From Platerodrilus igneus (taxonomy: Eukaryota; Arthropoda; Insecta; Coleoptera; Lycidae), in the NCBI GenBank assembly GCA_036346225.1, contig JARFIW010000884.1, positions 1,054,001-1,118,000 on the forward strand: a stretch of DNA of 64,000 nucleotides. The letters are read 5' to 3'. Positions 36,742 to 47,239 of this stretch are shown here, one piece after another (positions within the stretch are counted from its first letter, which is position 1; the number at the start of each line of letters is the position of its first letter). The notes under the pieces are model-generated. The model was not told where the DNA came from, did not search any database, and saw only the letters and a list, made by a program, of their open reading frames with translations. A program made the translations under genes and the position numbers.

Positions 36742-36940
36742 CGTGTATGTGTGTGTTTGTGGGTGCGTACGCGTGTACGTGCGTTTGCGTGTGTGCGTGT
36801 GTTTGAATGCGTGTGCGGGCGGGTGCGAGCGAATGCGTGTGTGCGTAATTGCGCGCACGAATGTGCGTGTACGTGCGTGCGTGTGCGCATGTGGTGGTAT
36901 GGACGTGCGTGGAGCGTGCGTGTGTGTGCGTGAGGGGTGG
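36742..36940. repeat. GT-rich cryptic microsatellite
   Basis: About 200 bp of interrupted (GT)n with GTGCGT and GCGGGC variants. The ORFs on both strands are compositional artefacts. It directly follows a SINE-1 tail with about 50 bp between. Confidence 0.95.
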
Positions 36941-37639
36941 TGGTGTTATTGAAACTGTTTTAAAATCACATGTGCAAAATGACAATTGTCCCAAACGAAA
37001 ACAAGTGGCGTAAATAAATCTCATATTCCTAAGATGGTTTGAAGGTTATTTACTGCAAACTTTGTAGGCCAAGATTTTTCAACCAGCAGTTCATTAAAAC
37101 TTATTTAGCTGTGAAATCCTTGTTAAATTTTTATTCTTAATCTAGCGTTAATGCGGTTTTCTAAATATCTCTTTGCCTGTAGACTCTGAAAAACCTGTAG
37201 CTATTTTTTGTTCACAATTATTTTAAACTCATTTTTGTCTGTCGATGTGGGAAATCGTAGAAGGTGTCTTTGTTAGAAACTACATAGCTATAAGCTATTT
37301 GACTTTTTAAGTACCATTATTTGTACGGCAACATTATTGTTAACTAGTTTTGATTGGAATAAGTATGCCAGACTGCAGTAGCAACGTTGTGAAAGACGCG
37401 TTAATGGGCACCTACATGCCTACCTGTAGGTTTTTATGCGTTAAAAAAGTAGATCCATCGTACGTCATCCGGCGTTCCTACAACACATTACTCATGCTAA
37501 ATTTTCACGACAATAAATTTTATTCCCGTGGGTAAAATATAATACTCAAATTACAACTCGCCTATGTCGTAATCTTCCTACCTTGAAATATCCCTAAAAG
37601 CATTTTAAAAGAGTACTAAAACTTCGACTAACTTCAAGC
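36941..37639. other. No recognisable gene
   Basis: AT-rich sequence. The 61-codon ORF at 37350-37535 has no known motif. Confidence 0.35.
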
Positions 37640-37770
37640 ACCATATATCCTGCAAAAAAATGTAATTTTATCAAAGCAATTCATTTCGAACCACCAGCTG
37701 ACACCAATTCAGTGCTTTATAAAGCATGTAAGAACCTATAATCCTTTATGGGCTTGTCGGTTGGTAAATT
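37640..37770 (-). repeat. Interspersed repeat D, minus-strand fragment
   Basis: Read on the minus strand: GCTTTATAAAGCACTGAATT, GGTGTCAGCTGGTGGTTCG and AAATGAATTGCTTTGATAAA. This matches 8990-9040 and 10905-10950 of the plus-strand copies. Confidence 0.6.
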
Positions 37771-38424
37771 GTAGAGGACATTTATTCTTAGTATATCGAA
37801 CGAACTGTTTGCGTGTGTCAAAATTCGAAGGAATTTAACATAGAAACTTTTTGTATTGGACAAAATGTATTGATTTATTTCCAAGTATAGAAATACAGTA
37901 ATCAGCGTGTATGTTGTAAGGTATTAAATTATTCCTAAGTTTTGCACTTCTCTGAAGCAGCTTTCTGCGACTTTCAGAAATAGAAATTGTTATGGACCAC
38001 AATCATAAAGCATTTACTGTTTGAATTTGTAGATTGAACAAAGGTAGAAATTCTAACAATATTTTGTTAATCGCAATTCAGCGTACAAAACTAAGGAAAA
38101 GAAATCATTATGTAGTTTTTATCAACCTATTCATTGGGGAAAGTCTTAAGCATCTTAGACCTGCATGCACATAAATTTCCTGATGATTGATATCAACTCA
38201 CAATACTTATTCTTATTTAGAAATACAGTGTCTTAAAAAATTTGGGTCACCCATGTCGGTAAAAATAATATTTTTCTAAATCAACATGGGTTCGAATATT
38301 CGTTTTGCCGACACAGGGTTGAAATTCAATATTTCTCCTTATTCATACGTAATTTGTTTTTCAGTCTCTAAGCCAACGTACACATTTCCCTGAAATTTCC
38401 ACAGCTTATCTGTGTGCAATAGTT
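37771..38424. other. No recognisable gene
   Basis: AT-rich sequence with nothing recognised. Confidence 0.4.
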
Positions 38425-38760
38425 TAATGTAGGTCTACCTCGATCTTTCTTTTATCCTTCCTTTGCTTCTAATATATTCCGCACCACTCTCTCATGCTGT
38501 AGTATGCGTCCCATCATCATATCTCTCCTATTTTTTACTGTTTTCCACATATGTTTTTCTTTCTCTACCATTTCTAGTATCTCTTTGTTCTTAACTTTGT
38601 CTGTCGTTGATATTTTCATAATTCGTTTATAGTACCACAGTTCAGAGGTTTCTATGTTTTTCATGTCCGCTTCTTCTACTATCTACGTTTCACAACCGTA
38701 CAGTGCTGTGCTCCAAACACACGTGGGCGAAATTTTCATAAAGAAAAACGGAACGAAGAA
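38425..38760 (-). pseudogene. RTE-like LINE, C-terminal part
   Basis: On the minus strand the 70-codon frame 38664-38452 reads MKNIETSELWYYKRIMKIS, then MWKTVKNRRDMMMGRILQHE and NILEAKEG. This matches the region after the reverse transcriptase where this LINE family has EAFEMWCYRRMLKI..TDKV and GH-I-L-RH. Upstream, at 38720-38690, is the eroded STALYGCETW segment (TVRL, then VDSRRS). The end of the protein and the 3' tail are missing at 38425. The same segment is present at 40085-40655 and 41690-42105. Confidence 0.75.
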
Positions 38761-40084
38761 TCTAGCAATTACGAGGAGTGCTTCTTAACATTTTGAAAAG
38801 AAAGTGCACATAAATTCGTTTAATTAAACAACCAGCGCTCTAAGTAATATTGTGGTTATCAGAAAGCGTGATAAGGAAACGCGCTTTTATCGGAGAGTAC
38901 GCGACCTTAGTTCGACGAGTATTTAGATTCAAACCATAGAGAAAACAATTATACGTTATCGGAATGTTTAACAAATTAAAATATACCTAAAACAAGGTAT
39001 TGACTTATTTAAATTTTATCATAAACTTGTCGTTTCCAAGCAAATAGATTTGAGTTAAACAATTATTGTAAAGCGGGTTTATGATGAACAGGTAAAATAT
39101 ACAGGATGTTGATAAAGGATTTACGAATAGCAACGGAATTGATTTAACTGAACAACAAATCAAAGGGAAAGAGGGATAATTAATTTATCCCGAAAATAAA
39201 CGTAACAACCTTTTCATCTATTTCTCTTTAGGCGTCATACATTTTTTATATCCTTCCGAATTTTAAATATTAGCACTACATTTTGCAGGCAAAACATCTT
39301 TCAATATATTTTACAGGAAGTTAGTTTCATCACGCACAATTTAGCATGCAAGAACTCGTTCGTTGGCTGTGTAAAGCATTTGCAATTTGCATCGAGTGTA
39401 ATTGTTTTCATACGTTTTTTTAATCAATATTAGCTTAAATATAGAAAAGGGGGTATATGTTTTTAATTATTTATGTTAATTCAGTATAAGACGTTAGGGT
39501 TTGACCTACTTCTATGCTAGTGAATATTTAGTAGCTTTTATAAATAAGTTAATTATCATAACGAGCAACATACCATACCTCGACAGAGTTTTATACCGAT
39601 GATTTTTATTTCTACCTTGCGTGTATATATAAACGTATGCAAGAATGATTATTATAATACCTGAATTGCATTTGGTAATTTAGCCATCGGTTCTTTTCAT
39701 GCTAACTAACGAACTTGCTATCACTGAAACGAAGAAGACAGGAAATCCGTAATCCTTTTTTCTATTTCTTCAACAAATTCTACACAATATAAGCATACGT
39801 TGAAGAAAATTTAATAAAATAAAAGCGCAAACGTCTTTGAAGATACAGCTGTAATGCTTTTCAGGGCTGTTCTTTTAAGTCTCTTTCATCTTCACATCAA
39901 AACTGAAAATCTAATTTGTTTTCACTAGTGATTTGTTCTTTTTTACACTTGACTTTCCTTTTTTGAGCTTGTGTTTAAGAATCCTGCTTTCTTTGCACTT
40001 TCCATATTTTTTATTAATATTTGAAATTCCTACTAATTACACCTTGTACATTGCTGTTAACCTGTTGCATTCAATAAATTTTTG
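38761..40084. other. No recognisable gene
   Basis: AT-rich sequence without motif-bearing ORFs. Confidence 0.4.
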
Positions 40085-40655
40085 ATTGCTTTTTCATCAT
40101 CATCATTTGGTCTTCAGTCCTAGAACTGGTTGGACGCGTACCCTCATTGTTTCCTAGTCTGAACCAACCTACACATCTCCCTGAAATTTGCGCAGTCTGC
40201 ATCTATCTCTGTATGTGTGCGAAAGTCTGATCTCCGTCTACCTCTACCTCTCTTTTCTTATCTCTGCTTGTAATATATCCCGTACTATTCCCCCAGAAAT
40301 GCCCTAAAACGTATCCTGTCCTTCTATTTCTCCTATTTTTTCGTTTTCCGCAGATATCTTTATTCCTCTACTATTTCTACAACCTATTTGTTATCAACTT
40401 TGTCTGTCCATGCTACCATCCTCATACATCTGAAGCACAACATTCCAGAAGGCTTCTATCTCTTTCTGTCTGCTTTTCTTACTGCCCCTATTCCATAGAT
40501 GTGCTGTGCTCCACACTATGCTGTGAACAGTTTTCTTTTGTATCTATGTTCGTTGTCTTTGAACATAGCTGCTGTTCTTTCTTGTTTGATGCAGTTCGGT
40601 CACCTTCTATTGTTTTACAGTTATATACCCTATTTCCCCGATATTCAGTGGTATA
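40085..40655 (-). pseudogene. RTE-like LINE, 3' part, in composite block 1
   Basis: Read on the minus strand, this runs from a segment like CSKTTNIDTKE (about 40560) through ACGAQHIYGIGAVRKADRKR (eroded YGCETW region, about 40520-40470), the WCYRR and GHILRH regions, to a 3' end that reads GGACTGAAGACCAAATG followed by (ATG)n near 40093. A short-repeat 3' tail is typical of RTE-type LINEs. All frames are broken. The left junction at the LINE 5' side (CCGATATTCAGTG, 40638-40650) is followed directly by a plus-strand SINE-1. The same junction recurs at about 41290. Confidence 0.75.
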
Positions 40656-40659
40656 TGAA

Positions 40660-41030
40660 GGGGAGGCGGCTCCGTGGCGTAGTGGTATGTGTGTGACTAC
40701 TACGCCCAAGGTCCCGGGTTTGAATCCCGACACGGTCCGCTTGAAAAATGTTAGGCGAGCATTTTTCACAAAAATACGCCCTCGTTCGGATGAGAGGTAA
40801 AATGAAGGTCCCGTGTGTGAGTGTTGTCACGCACGTTAAAGATCCCCTACCTTGCTTAGAACAGCAAGGGTTTGACAATATTCAAAATTTTCCAGGTAAA
40901 AAAAAATCGCTTTCTGGCCAATGTAGTACTTTCGGGTGGAGCATTGGAAAATCACATGTAAGGTATATGAAGGGGGGTAAGCAGTCTTTGGCTGCCGAGT
41001 TCCTCAGCACTTATACCTTTGTCGAATTAA
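40660..41030 (+). repeat. SINE-1, most complete copy
   Basis: The head GGCGGCTCCGTGGCGTAGTG continues through ACGCCCAAGGTCCCGGGTTT, with a clear B box (GGGTTTGAATCCC, 40717). The central domain is GCGAGCATTTTTCACAAAA, CCTCGTTCGGATGAGAGG, GGTCCCGTGTGTGAGTG and CACGCACGTTAAAGATCCC. The tail is AATGTAGTACTTTCGGGTGG then AGCATTGGAAAATCACATG. The central pair GGATGAG...TTAAA and CACGTTAAAGA..CC recalls domains shared by many invertebrate SINEs. The head resembles a tRNA but has no cloverleaf, so it is not a tRNA gene. Confidence 0.85.
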
Positions 41031-41159
41031 TAGTTTTCCAATTTATCCTTTCGCACAATCAACATTAGTTGAAGATATGTCACAACCAACACTTGTAATT
41101 GTTTATAATAATCATCAGATTTAAGAGCACTTATATTTTCGTAATTGGGTTTTACGTCT
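41031..41159. other. Spacer of the composite block
   Basis: TTCGCACAATCAACATTAGT, then TTGTAATTGTTTATAATAA. The same spacer recurs at about 41600-41665, after the next SINE-1 copy, which supports tandem duplication of the whole block. Confidence 0.6.
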
Positions 41160-41292
41160 AGAAACTGGTTGGACTTGTACCTGAGCTTATTTATGTTCTG
41201 AACTAGCCTACACTGTTCCCTGCAATTCTCACAACAGCCTATATGCAGCTCGATTCCCTTCTATTATTTTCTAATTATATGCTCTATTTCAC
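41160..41292 (-). pseudogene. RTE-like LINE remnant with internal deletion, composite block 2
   Basis: The LINE 3' end (CTAGAAACTGGTTGG, then ACAGCCTATATGCAGCTC on the plus strand) is joined at about 41250 directly to the segment that in block 1 lies about 400 bp further right (ATTCCCTTCTATTATTTTCT, then GAGATTCAG). The intervening C-terminal coding region is gone. Confidence 0.7.
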
Positions 41293-41590
41293 CGAGATTC
41301 AGTGTTAGACGAGCATTTTTCACAAAAGTACACCCTCGTTCGGATGAGAGGTAAAATGAAGGTCCCGTGTGTGAGTGTTGTCACGCACGTTAAAGATCCC
41401 CACCTTGCTTGGAACAGCAAAGGTTCGGCAAAATTCCAAATTTTCCAGGTAAAAAAAAACTCGCTTCCTGGCAAATATAGTACCTTCGGGTGGAGCATTG
41501 GAAAACAACATGTAAGGTATGTGAAGGGGTTTAAGCAGCCTGTGGCTGCCAAGGATCCCTCAACACTTAGATATTTGCCATATTAATAGT
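41293..41590 (+). repeat. SINE-1 copy lacking the tRNA-like head, composite block 2
   Basis: After ATTCAGTG the sequence enters SINE-1 at GTTAGACGAGCATTTTTC and then follows the 40660 copy closely (GGATGAGAGGTAAAATGAAG, GGTCCCGTGTGTGAGTG). Because the LINE junction is the same as in block 1, the head was most likely lost by deletion after duplication and not by 5' truncation at insertion. Confidence 0.8.
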
Positions 41591-41689
41591 TTTGCGGTAA
41601 ATCATTTCGCACAATTAACATTAGTTGAGAGTATTGCAAAACCAATATCTGTAGTTGTTTATAATAAATACCGTGTTTAAGTACAGTTA

Positions 41690-42105
41690 TTATTTTTGTC
41701 ATTAGTTTTTCCATCTTGCGACTGGTTGGAAGCGTTCCTCCATTGATTTCTATTCTGAGCTAGCCTACACATATCCCTGAAATTCTCACAGCCTACATAT
41801 TTCACTATCTGTGTACAGTAGTCTAACCTAGGTCTACCTCTACTTCTCTTTTTTCCTATCTCTGCTTCTAATATATTCCGCACTATTCCCTCATGTCTTA
41901 GGATGTGGCCGATCATCCTATCTCTCCTATGTTTTACTGTTTTCCACATATTTCTTTCTTACCCCACCATTTCTAGTACCTCTTTGTTATTAACTTGTCT
42001 GTCCATGATATCTTCATCATACATCTGTAGCACCACATCTCAAAGCTTCTACCTTTTTCTTGTCTGCTTCTCCTACTGTCCAGGCTTCACAGCCATTGCT
42101 TTTTA
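41690..42105 (-). pseudogene. RTE-like LINE C-terminus, composite block 3
   Basis: The minus-strand frame 41949-41677 is open for 90 codons: MWKTVKHRRDRMIGHILRH, EGIVRNILEAEIGKKRSRGR, PRLDYCTQIVKYVGC and MCRLAQNRNQWRNASNQSQD. This is the classic C-terminal block of RTE-like LINEs, GH-I-L-RH...RGRPR...VGC...LAQNR-W-R-AS-NQ. Further right in broken frames are the WCYRR and YGCETW regions (about 42100-41960). Up to 42105 it is homologous to block 1, and no SINE follows. Confidence 0.8.
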
Positions 42106-43214
42106 AAATTTGTTTAATCAGCATGTTGAGCGCGACACTTTTTGAAGGCATGAGGTTTTTAACAACTTTGAGATATAGTTTTTTTGTCTGGCCATCGTTC
42201 CTTATTGAAAACTGTTATTTGATCATCTTTGATTATTATCCCGTAGCCATTATCAATTAAACGTACATTTTGATGCTTCTTCAATGAACAAATGAAGTTT
42301 ATATTCACATGCTAAACAGTACTTTAATTTTGAGGAATTTGTTACTTATGATGATAACTACACGTTAGTAATAATTATCACAAAGGAACAACTTCTGGCA
42401 TATCTACTTATTATTCCAATGACGTACTCATTTCATGAGTTGCTATTGCTAACATACAATCAAATTCTGTCGTTGTTTGTGCCAATGGATTAGTGAGCGT
42501 GGCTGCAAATTAACTAGTAGTGTCATTATAGGGCTCTATGCTCTCGCCAATAATATGGTTTGTATTATGTCCAACAACTTACAACATGGACAGCTTAGGT
42601 CGGCAAAAGTCAATTATCCATGTACAAGCCCGTCTACAACATGTTTATCATTATTTCTTTCGAGAATTTTTGGTATTAGAAGTATGCTTAAAACAATTTG
42701 CTTTAATTTTATAATTGTTGATCTATTGCAGGTTTATATATGAGTAACTACGTACTACGTCTTAAATGGACGGTAATAAATAATGTACTTATATAATATA
42801 AATCAATGGTATTTATTATTTACAAAAAGAAAGCACAACGTGATTCTGTTAGGGATAAATTTAAATACAATTGAAGGACGTACAATATCCCACACAAAGT
42901 GAAACACACAAACATTAAATGCAAAAGTGTGTTATCAGACAACAACCCTCAAACAAATTTAATCATTTTGTACTGTGATCCCAAAACATACTTTCTTTTG
43001 TTCAGTACGCCGTACCTGTAAAAATGTCTTAAATTTAATTCATTTTTCCTCGATCACGATAGTAACGCCCACTATATAAAGGGTAAACATGTACAATCAG
43101 TTCCGGATCGACCAGGAAGTCAGTGCTTGTGATTCGGTATCTAAGGATCAGTACTACTACCATGCTGTGATCGATATCCAAGAGTGGTCTAGTATTACGC
43201 TTAGTACAAGCTAC
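42106..43214. other. No recognisable gene
   Basis: AT-rich sequence. The 88-codon ORF at 42477-42743 has no motif. Confidence 0.4.
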
Positions 43215-43456
43215 TCTAATTAAACCACACATTACACAATAATTGATTATTATCCTGATTAGCACACACTTATTCTCTCATTACAGTCTGTGATTGGTAC
43301 CCCCTCAAACTTTACACGGTGGGTGACTGATATCCTGACAAGCACTTAATATTCCATCATTATACAGTCAGTGATTGTTATCCTGACGAGCACCCAATTA
43401 TTCTATTATTATACGGTCAATGATTGACATCTTGACCAACATTCACTACTCTCTTA
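43215..43456. repeat. Diverged tandem repeat, about 50-bp unit
   Basis: Four units have the order ATTATACAGTC, GTGATTG, ATCCTGAC-AGCAC, ATTCT. One unit (about 43282-43360) carries an extra 30 bp. The units start near 43228, 43282, 43360 and 43409. Confidence 0.7.
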
Positions 43457-43620
43457 CACCTGGAGATACCAGAGCACTACCTCGGCGACGCCGTCACTAG
43501 TCACGTCTTGTTAGGAGATCCACGTCGTTGAGATGTATCACTATGAGTCGTGGAAGCACAAGCTGCCCCGCCACAATCGGCAGCCACTTCCTAAGTGTAT
43601 GTATTTTCTTTTGTTAGGAT
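43457..43620. other. GC-richer patch, nature unknown
   Basis: CTACCTCGGCGACGCCGTCA, then GAAGCACAAGCTGCCCCGCC. This is the most GC-rich unique stretch of the neighbourhood. ATG at about 43543 opens MSRGSTSCPATIGSHFLS to a donor-like site. It could be a first exon or part of an LTR. No further support is visible. Confidence 0.25.
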
Positions 43621-43699
43621 TAATAATAAAACATTTATTAGTTCATAATAACATTTCATTAGGTTAGGTTTGTATTTATTGCGAAATAGTTTTCACGTC

Positions 43700-44215
43700 T
43701 GTCCTGTTTGTTCTTGTTTGTGCTCATTAACGCGTACTCGTGTTAATCCTGTATTTATATTGTTTTTGCCTTAATTGACTTGAGTTTGTCTTGTTTGTGT
43801 TTATTAACACGCACTCGTGTTAATCCTATATTCATTTTGCCTTAATTGACTTATTGTTTTTGTTTGTACTTATTAACATGTACTCATGTATCTCCTGTGT
43901 TTATATTGTATATGCCTTAATTTACTTAACGGTTTTCTTTTTTGTGCTTATTAACACGCACTCATGTTCATCCTGTATTCATATTGTATTTTGCTTAGTG
44001 TGTTTATTATATGAACGTTTGTTCTTGTTTGTCCTTATTAACACACGCTCATGTTAATCATGCAATTGTTTTTAACTGATTTAATTCGTTTAGATGTTTC
44101 TGCTTTTTTATATATAGGAATGTATGAACGTTTTTTCTTGTGCTTATTAACGCGCAGTCGTGTTAATCTTGTAAATATTCACATTGTGTTTTTGCATTAA
44201 CTGATTTGATGTACT
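43700..44215. repeat. Minisatellite with palindromic core, six units
   Basis: ATTAAC recurs at 43726, 43803, 43872, 43950, 44037 and 44146, in each case inside a core of the form ATTAACACG-CACT-CGTGTTAAT, an inverted repeat. Flanking sequence TGTTTGTTCTTGTTTGTGCT and CCTGTATTTATATTGT is shared. Unit length grows from 69 to 109 bp along the array. Confidence 0.85.
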
Positions 44216-44225
44216 TTTTTGTATA

Positions 44226-44790
44226 TACTCAGTGACATGGAAGTTGCAGCATCAAAAAGGATTGGGACTTTTTTGACCAAACTTAGCAGATATGTTTAAC
44301 TACACAAAGGTGATCATTGATTACAATTTTGTTGCGATAGATCAAGAGGTATTGGTATATCCGGCACTTCTATTATTTCTTTTTAACATTATTATACTGT
44401 GCATTTCTTGCAAGTTTTGGTTGAATTTTTTGGGCGTGATTATGCCTAAAGTGCGGCAACGTGGAAATTACCGTCAGTTGAGGGTATTCGACAGAGGTTG
44501 AATTGTTGGATTGCGTAAAGCTGGTTTTTCGTTCAGGGAAATTGCAAATCGCGCCTTAACCAGAAACAATCCACAATTATGTGTTTTATCAGTTATGGAA
44601 TAGGTAAGGCCAGGAATGTCGTAAAAAAGGAACGGGTGGCCGAAGACAAACTAATGGGGTGCAACATTTCCATCTTCGCCTAATGGCTCTAAAAGACCGA
44701 TTCTCCAGCGCCAGATCATTTACTGTTCAAAGGTTAGGTAATGAAGGTCGTCCGGTAAATTTATTTCCTCCTTACATGAATTCGAATCTT
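44226..44790 (+). pseudogene. Tc1-like transposase, N-terminal part
   Basis: After a TA at about 44224, CAGTGACATGGAAGTTGCAG looks like the start of a Tc1-type terminal inverted repeat. The frame from 44443 gives MPKVRQRGNYRQLRVFDRG, a stop, then IVGLRKAGFSFREIANR (to about 44555). This matches the paired-like helix-turn-helix of Tc1-like transposases. In shifted frames ALKDRFSSARSFTVQRLGN (about 44690-44745) fits the second helix-turn-helix with its T-V-RL motif. The catalytic DDE domain is absent. Tc1 elements insert at TA dinucleotides. Confidence 0.7.
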
Positions 44791-45794
44791 TGTTTTTGGG
44801 TCGTTGTCGCATAATCCGCGGATATCATCACGCTTAACTTCCGTTGACTACTTTCAACCAAAGGGGCTTCTTCGACTACTCTATTAAAGTTTCCCTCTAC
44901 ATATGTTCTCGTTAGTGGCTCGCGAGTAATTCATTCATCCGGTCCGCTGCCTAGTTCTCGTCCTTTCCTCCTCCACTCTCTATGCTTTCGAGTGGTATGT
45001 CATTGTATTAAAGTCTCATAATGATCTTACTTGTATCACGTTAAAAATGTCTTACCCCGTATGATCTAATGCGTGATTAATGTTATCCTATGTATTCAGC
45101 AATTTTGAAAATTGCAAATGGGTACATTGTAACTTTAACATTGTATTTATGTTGTCTGGTGAGACCATCTTTAATATGATATTTATTAATTCCACTAGGT
45201 GATCGTCTGTATCTAAGTGATTAAATTACATGGTAATGACATTAGTGTTATTTTCTCTGAGAGTTACTTTGTATTAATTACACTACTACTAAAAACTAAA
45301 AGCTGCAAGAAGCTTTCATAATTTTTGGGGTAATTATTGTATGAAACATGAATATTGTTAATCTCACTGTTATTTACTACTTTAATTATTCTAAAAGCTT
45401 TCTTAAAGTAATATAATTACGTTAAAAAATAACTATTTCAATTGGCCTATTTACACAAACTAATTTCGGTAATTATTCTTGCTTGCATTTTTGTACTAGT
45501 AATATTGAAAACTTTTCTTTTTTGCGGTTTTGAAATAAATTATTGACCTGAGTTACATTCAACTATGTACTGAACAAAAATGTATAGCTATAGTTTTGTG
45601 GTTTAAGTTTATTGCCTGAATTCCGTTTATAGAACTAAAAAATTATTGAAATGTCATGCTTAATGAACACTACTATTCGCGAAATCAATATATACTGGAT
45701 AGATCCGTATTTATTCTGCGGTTTAAAATTAATTTTTTCTTACACAGTTTCTATCTAAATTACCGCAAAGGCGTTACATACTATAAAGAGAAAG
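44791..45794. other. No recognisable gene
   Basis: AT-rich sequence. A left end of the following hAT element is expected somewhere here but was not defined. Confidence 0.4.
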
Positions 45795-46770
45795 CAGACA
45801 GCACTTGTAAAATAGTTTGCCAAATTTACTAAAAAAATGTAATAAGTAAGTGAGTTCCAAACCACTGCGATTACAAACACTTAAAAATAAATGTAAGGAC
45901 ACTCTCGGTAATGTTTTTGATATTGATTCAGATGTAGACACACATATTAATTATTATAATGAACATGAAGAACAAAGTAGAAACCCATTAGCTGGAGCTA
46001 GTAGTGGCAAAGTACTTGTTTAATTAAGAGTAAGCAGCCTTTTTGTTAAAACCACAAATCAAGATAAAATATGGAGTGACAGTGCTATTGCAGAATACCT
46101 TTATGCGTATAATGCACCACTGTGCATGCAGAAAAATATTACTCTAAATTTAAACAAATTATAGAACTAACATCTCATTTACTCGATGGAATAAATGACG
46201 AAGTAACCATAGAAGCGGAGAAATGCTAAAAAAGCAAAACGGTAACACTTATGCAAGTCGGTTGGTCAAGTGTGTATAATTATCCCATTAGTACAAACTG
46301 CATATCAGACAGAAATAGATCTTACTTTATTTCAACTGTCGAAACCGGTTCTAATCGCATAACGTCAAAGTACGGTTTAGAAGCTATCAAAGAATGTAAA
46401 CGAATGTCAAGTTAGAAGTTTTGTAAGTGATAATGAGGGTAAAATAAGGAACAAGTGATAGGGACTTAAAAATAGGAATATTAGTGAAAATCCAGATTTA
46501 GAAAGAGAGGATCAAATCGTCAGTAAAGGTAACACGTTTTTTAGTTCGCATTGTTGTGCATACCATTTTCGAATAACTTGGGGAAGAAATATGCAAAACA
46601 AACGATTCTTAGTCGAGTAGTTCAGGTATCAAAACACTTTAGAAACCTCCATGTTACAAAGAATCTTCTAAAGAGATATGATTGTTTATTGGAACCACAA
46701 ATGAAAAAACTTTAACTCCTACCGAATTTTGAGAAGTATCGTGTCATTAAAATATAAATTCAAATTTTCT
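45795..46770 (+). pseudogene. hAT transposase remnant
   Basis: hAT transposases move DNA with a DDE nuclease that has a large helical insertion. In broken frames: CKIVCQIY and CDYKHLK (45808-45890) may be a BED zinc finger. TLMQVGWSSVYNYPIS (about 46247-46300) fits the conserved DGW(S/T)N block around the first catalytic D, here apparently with the D lost. ISTVETGSNR and LEAIKECKR lead to VRSFVSDNEGKIRN (about 46410-46450), which fits the V-(T/S)-D-N-A...N motif with the second D. VQVSKHFRNLHVTKNLLK (about 46620-46675) matches the region before the R-W motif. The C-terminal dimerisation domain is not seen. Terminal repeats were not located. Confidence 0.6.
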
Positions 46771-46979
46771 AAAGTTCGTAACAGTTTTTTAGAAGTGTTG
46801 CTTCATCTGCATTATATCATATTTAATACATAAGGGCTATTACGTTTCCACTTAACTTTTGAGTAAAACTTTACAGTCACATTTTTTTTTTGTTGCAAAT
46901 TATTATTGTAGCTATTTTACTTGGTTTGAATCAGGTTTGGTTTGCTGTTTGGGGTAACAGTTAAGTAGCCACTAAATTA
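46771..46979. other. No recognisable gene
   Basis: AT-rich sequence with nothing recognised. Confidence 0.4.
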
Positions 46980-47195
46980 CTCAACATCATTAGATCTTCA
47001 GTCCTGCAGCTTGTTAGACGTTTACGTTCCCCCACAGTGCACGTTTCACAGCCGTACAGTGCTGTGTTCTACATGTATGCTTTCAGCAATCTGTTCCTTG
47101 TTTCTATTTTTGTTGTCTTTAAACATAGCAGTTGCTTTTTCTTGTTAAATGCAGCACGGTCTTGCGCTAAACTTTGTTGTATAATTTTTGCACTT
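46980..47195 (-). pseudogene. RTE-like LINE remnant with internal deletion
   Basis: On the plus strand, CATCATTAGATCTTCAGTCC (the LINE 3' tail on the opposite strand) is followed after about 40 bp by CGTTTCACAGCCGTACAGTG, the antisense of the YGCETW region. In block 1 (40085-40655) these two points are about 400 bp apart, so the C-terminal coding region is deleted. It lies head to head with the plus-strand copy at 47240. Confidence 0.65.
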
Positions 47196-47239
47196 TTATA
47201 TTAAATTGCTATACACTATTATAATTATTTTACTGAATT

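Noticed and set aside
36599..37024. 141-codon minus-strand ORF and overlapping plus-strand ORFs
   Set aside because: They lie over the GT-rich array and the SINE-1 tail, with repeat-driven composition and no domain.
40670..40740. A genuine tRNA gene
   Set aside because: The head of SINE-1 has pol III boxes but no paired acceptor stem or anticodon arm, and it is followed by the SINE body.
40488..40769. 93-codon minus-strand ORF joining LINE and SINE
   Set aside because: Its first half is the antisense of the SINE head; only the second half is LINE-derived, so the ORF as a whole is not a gene.
43700..44215. CRISPR-like array (regular palindromic repeats)
   Set aside because: Repeats are diverged, unit lengths vary from 69 to 109 bp, there are no unique fixed-length spacers, and the genome is eukaryotic.
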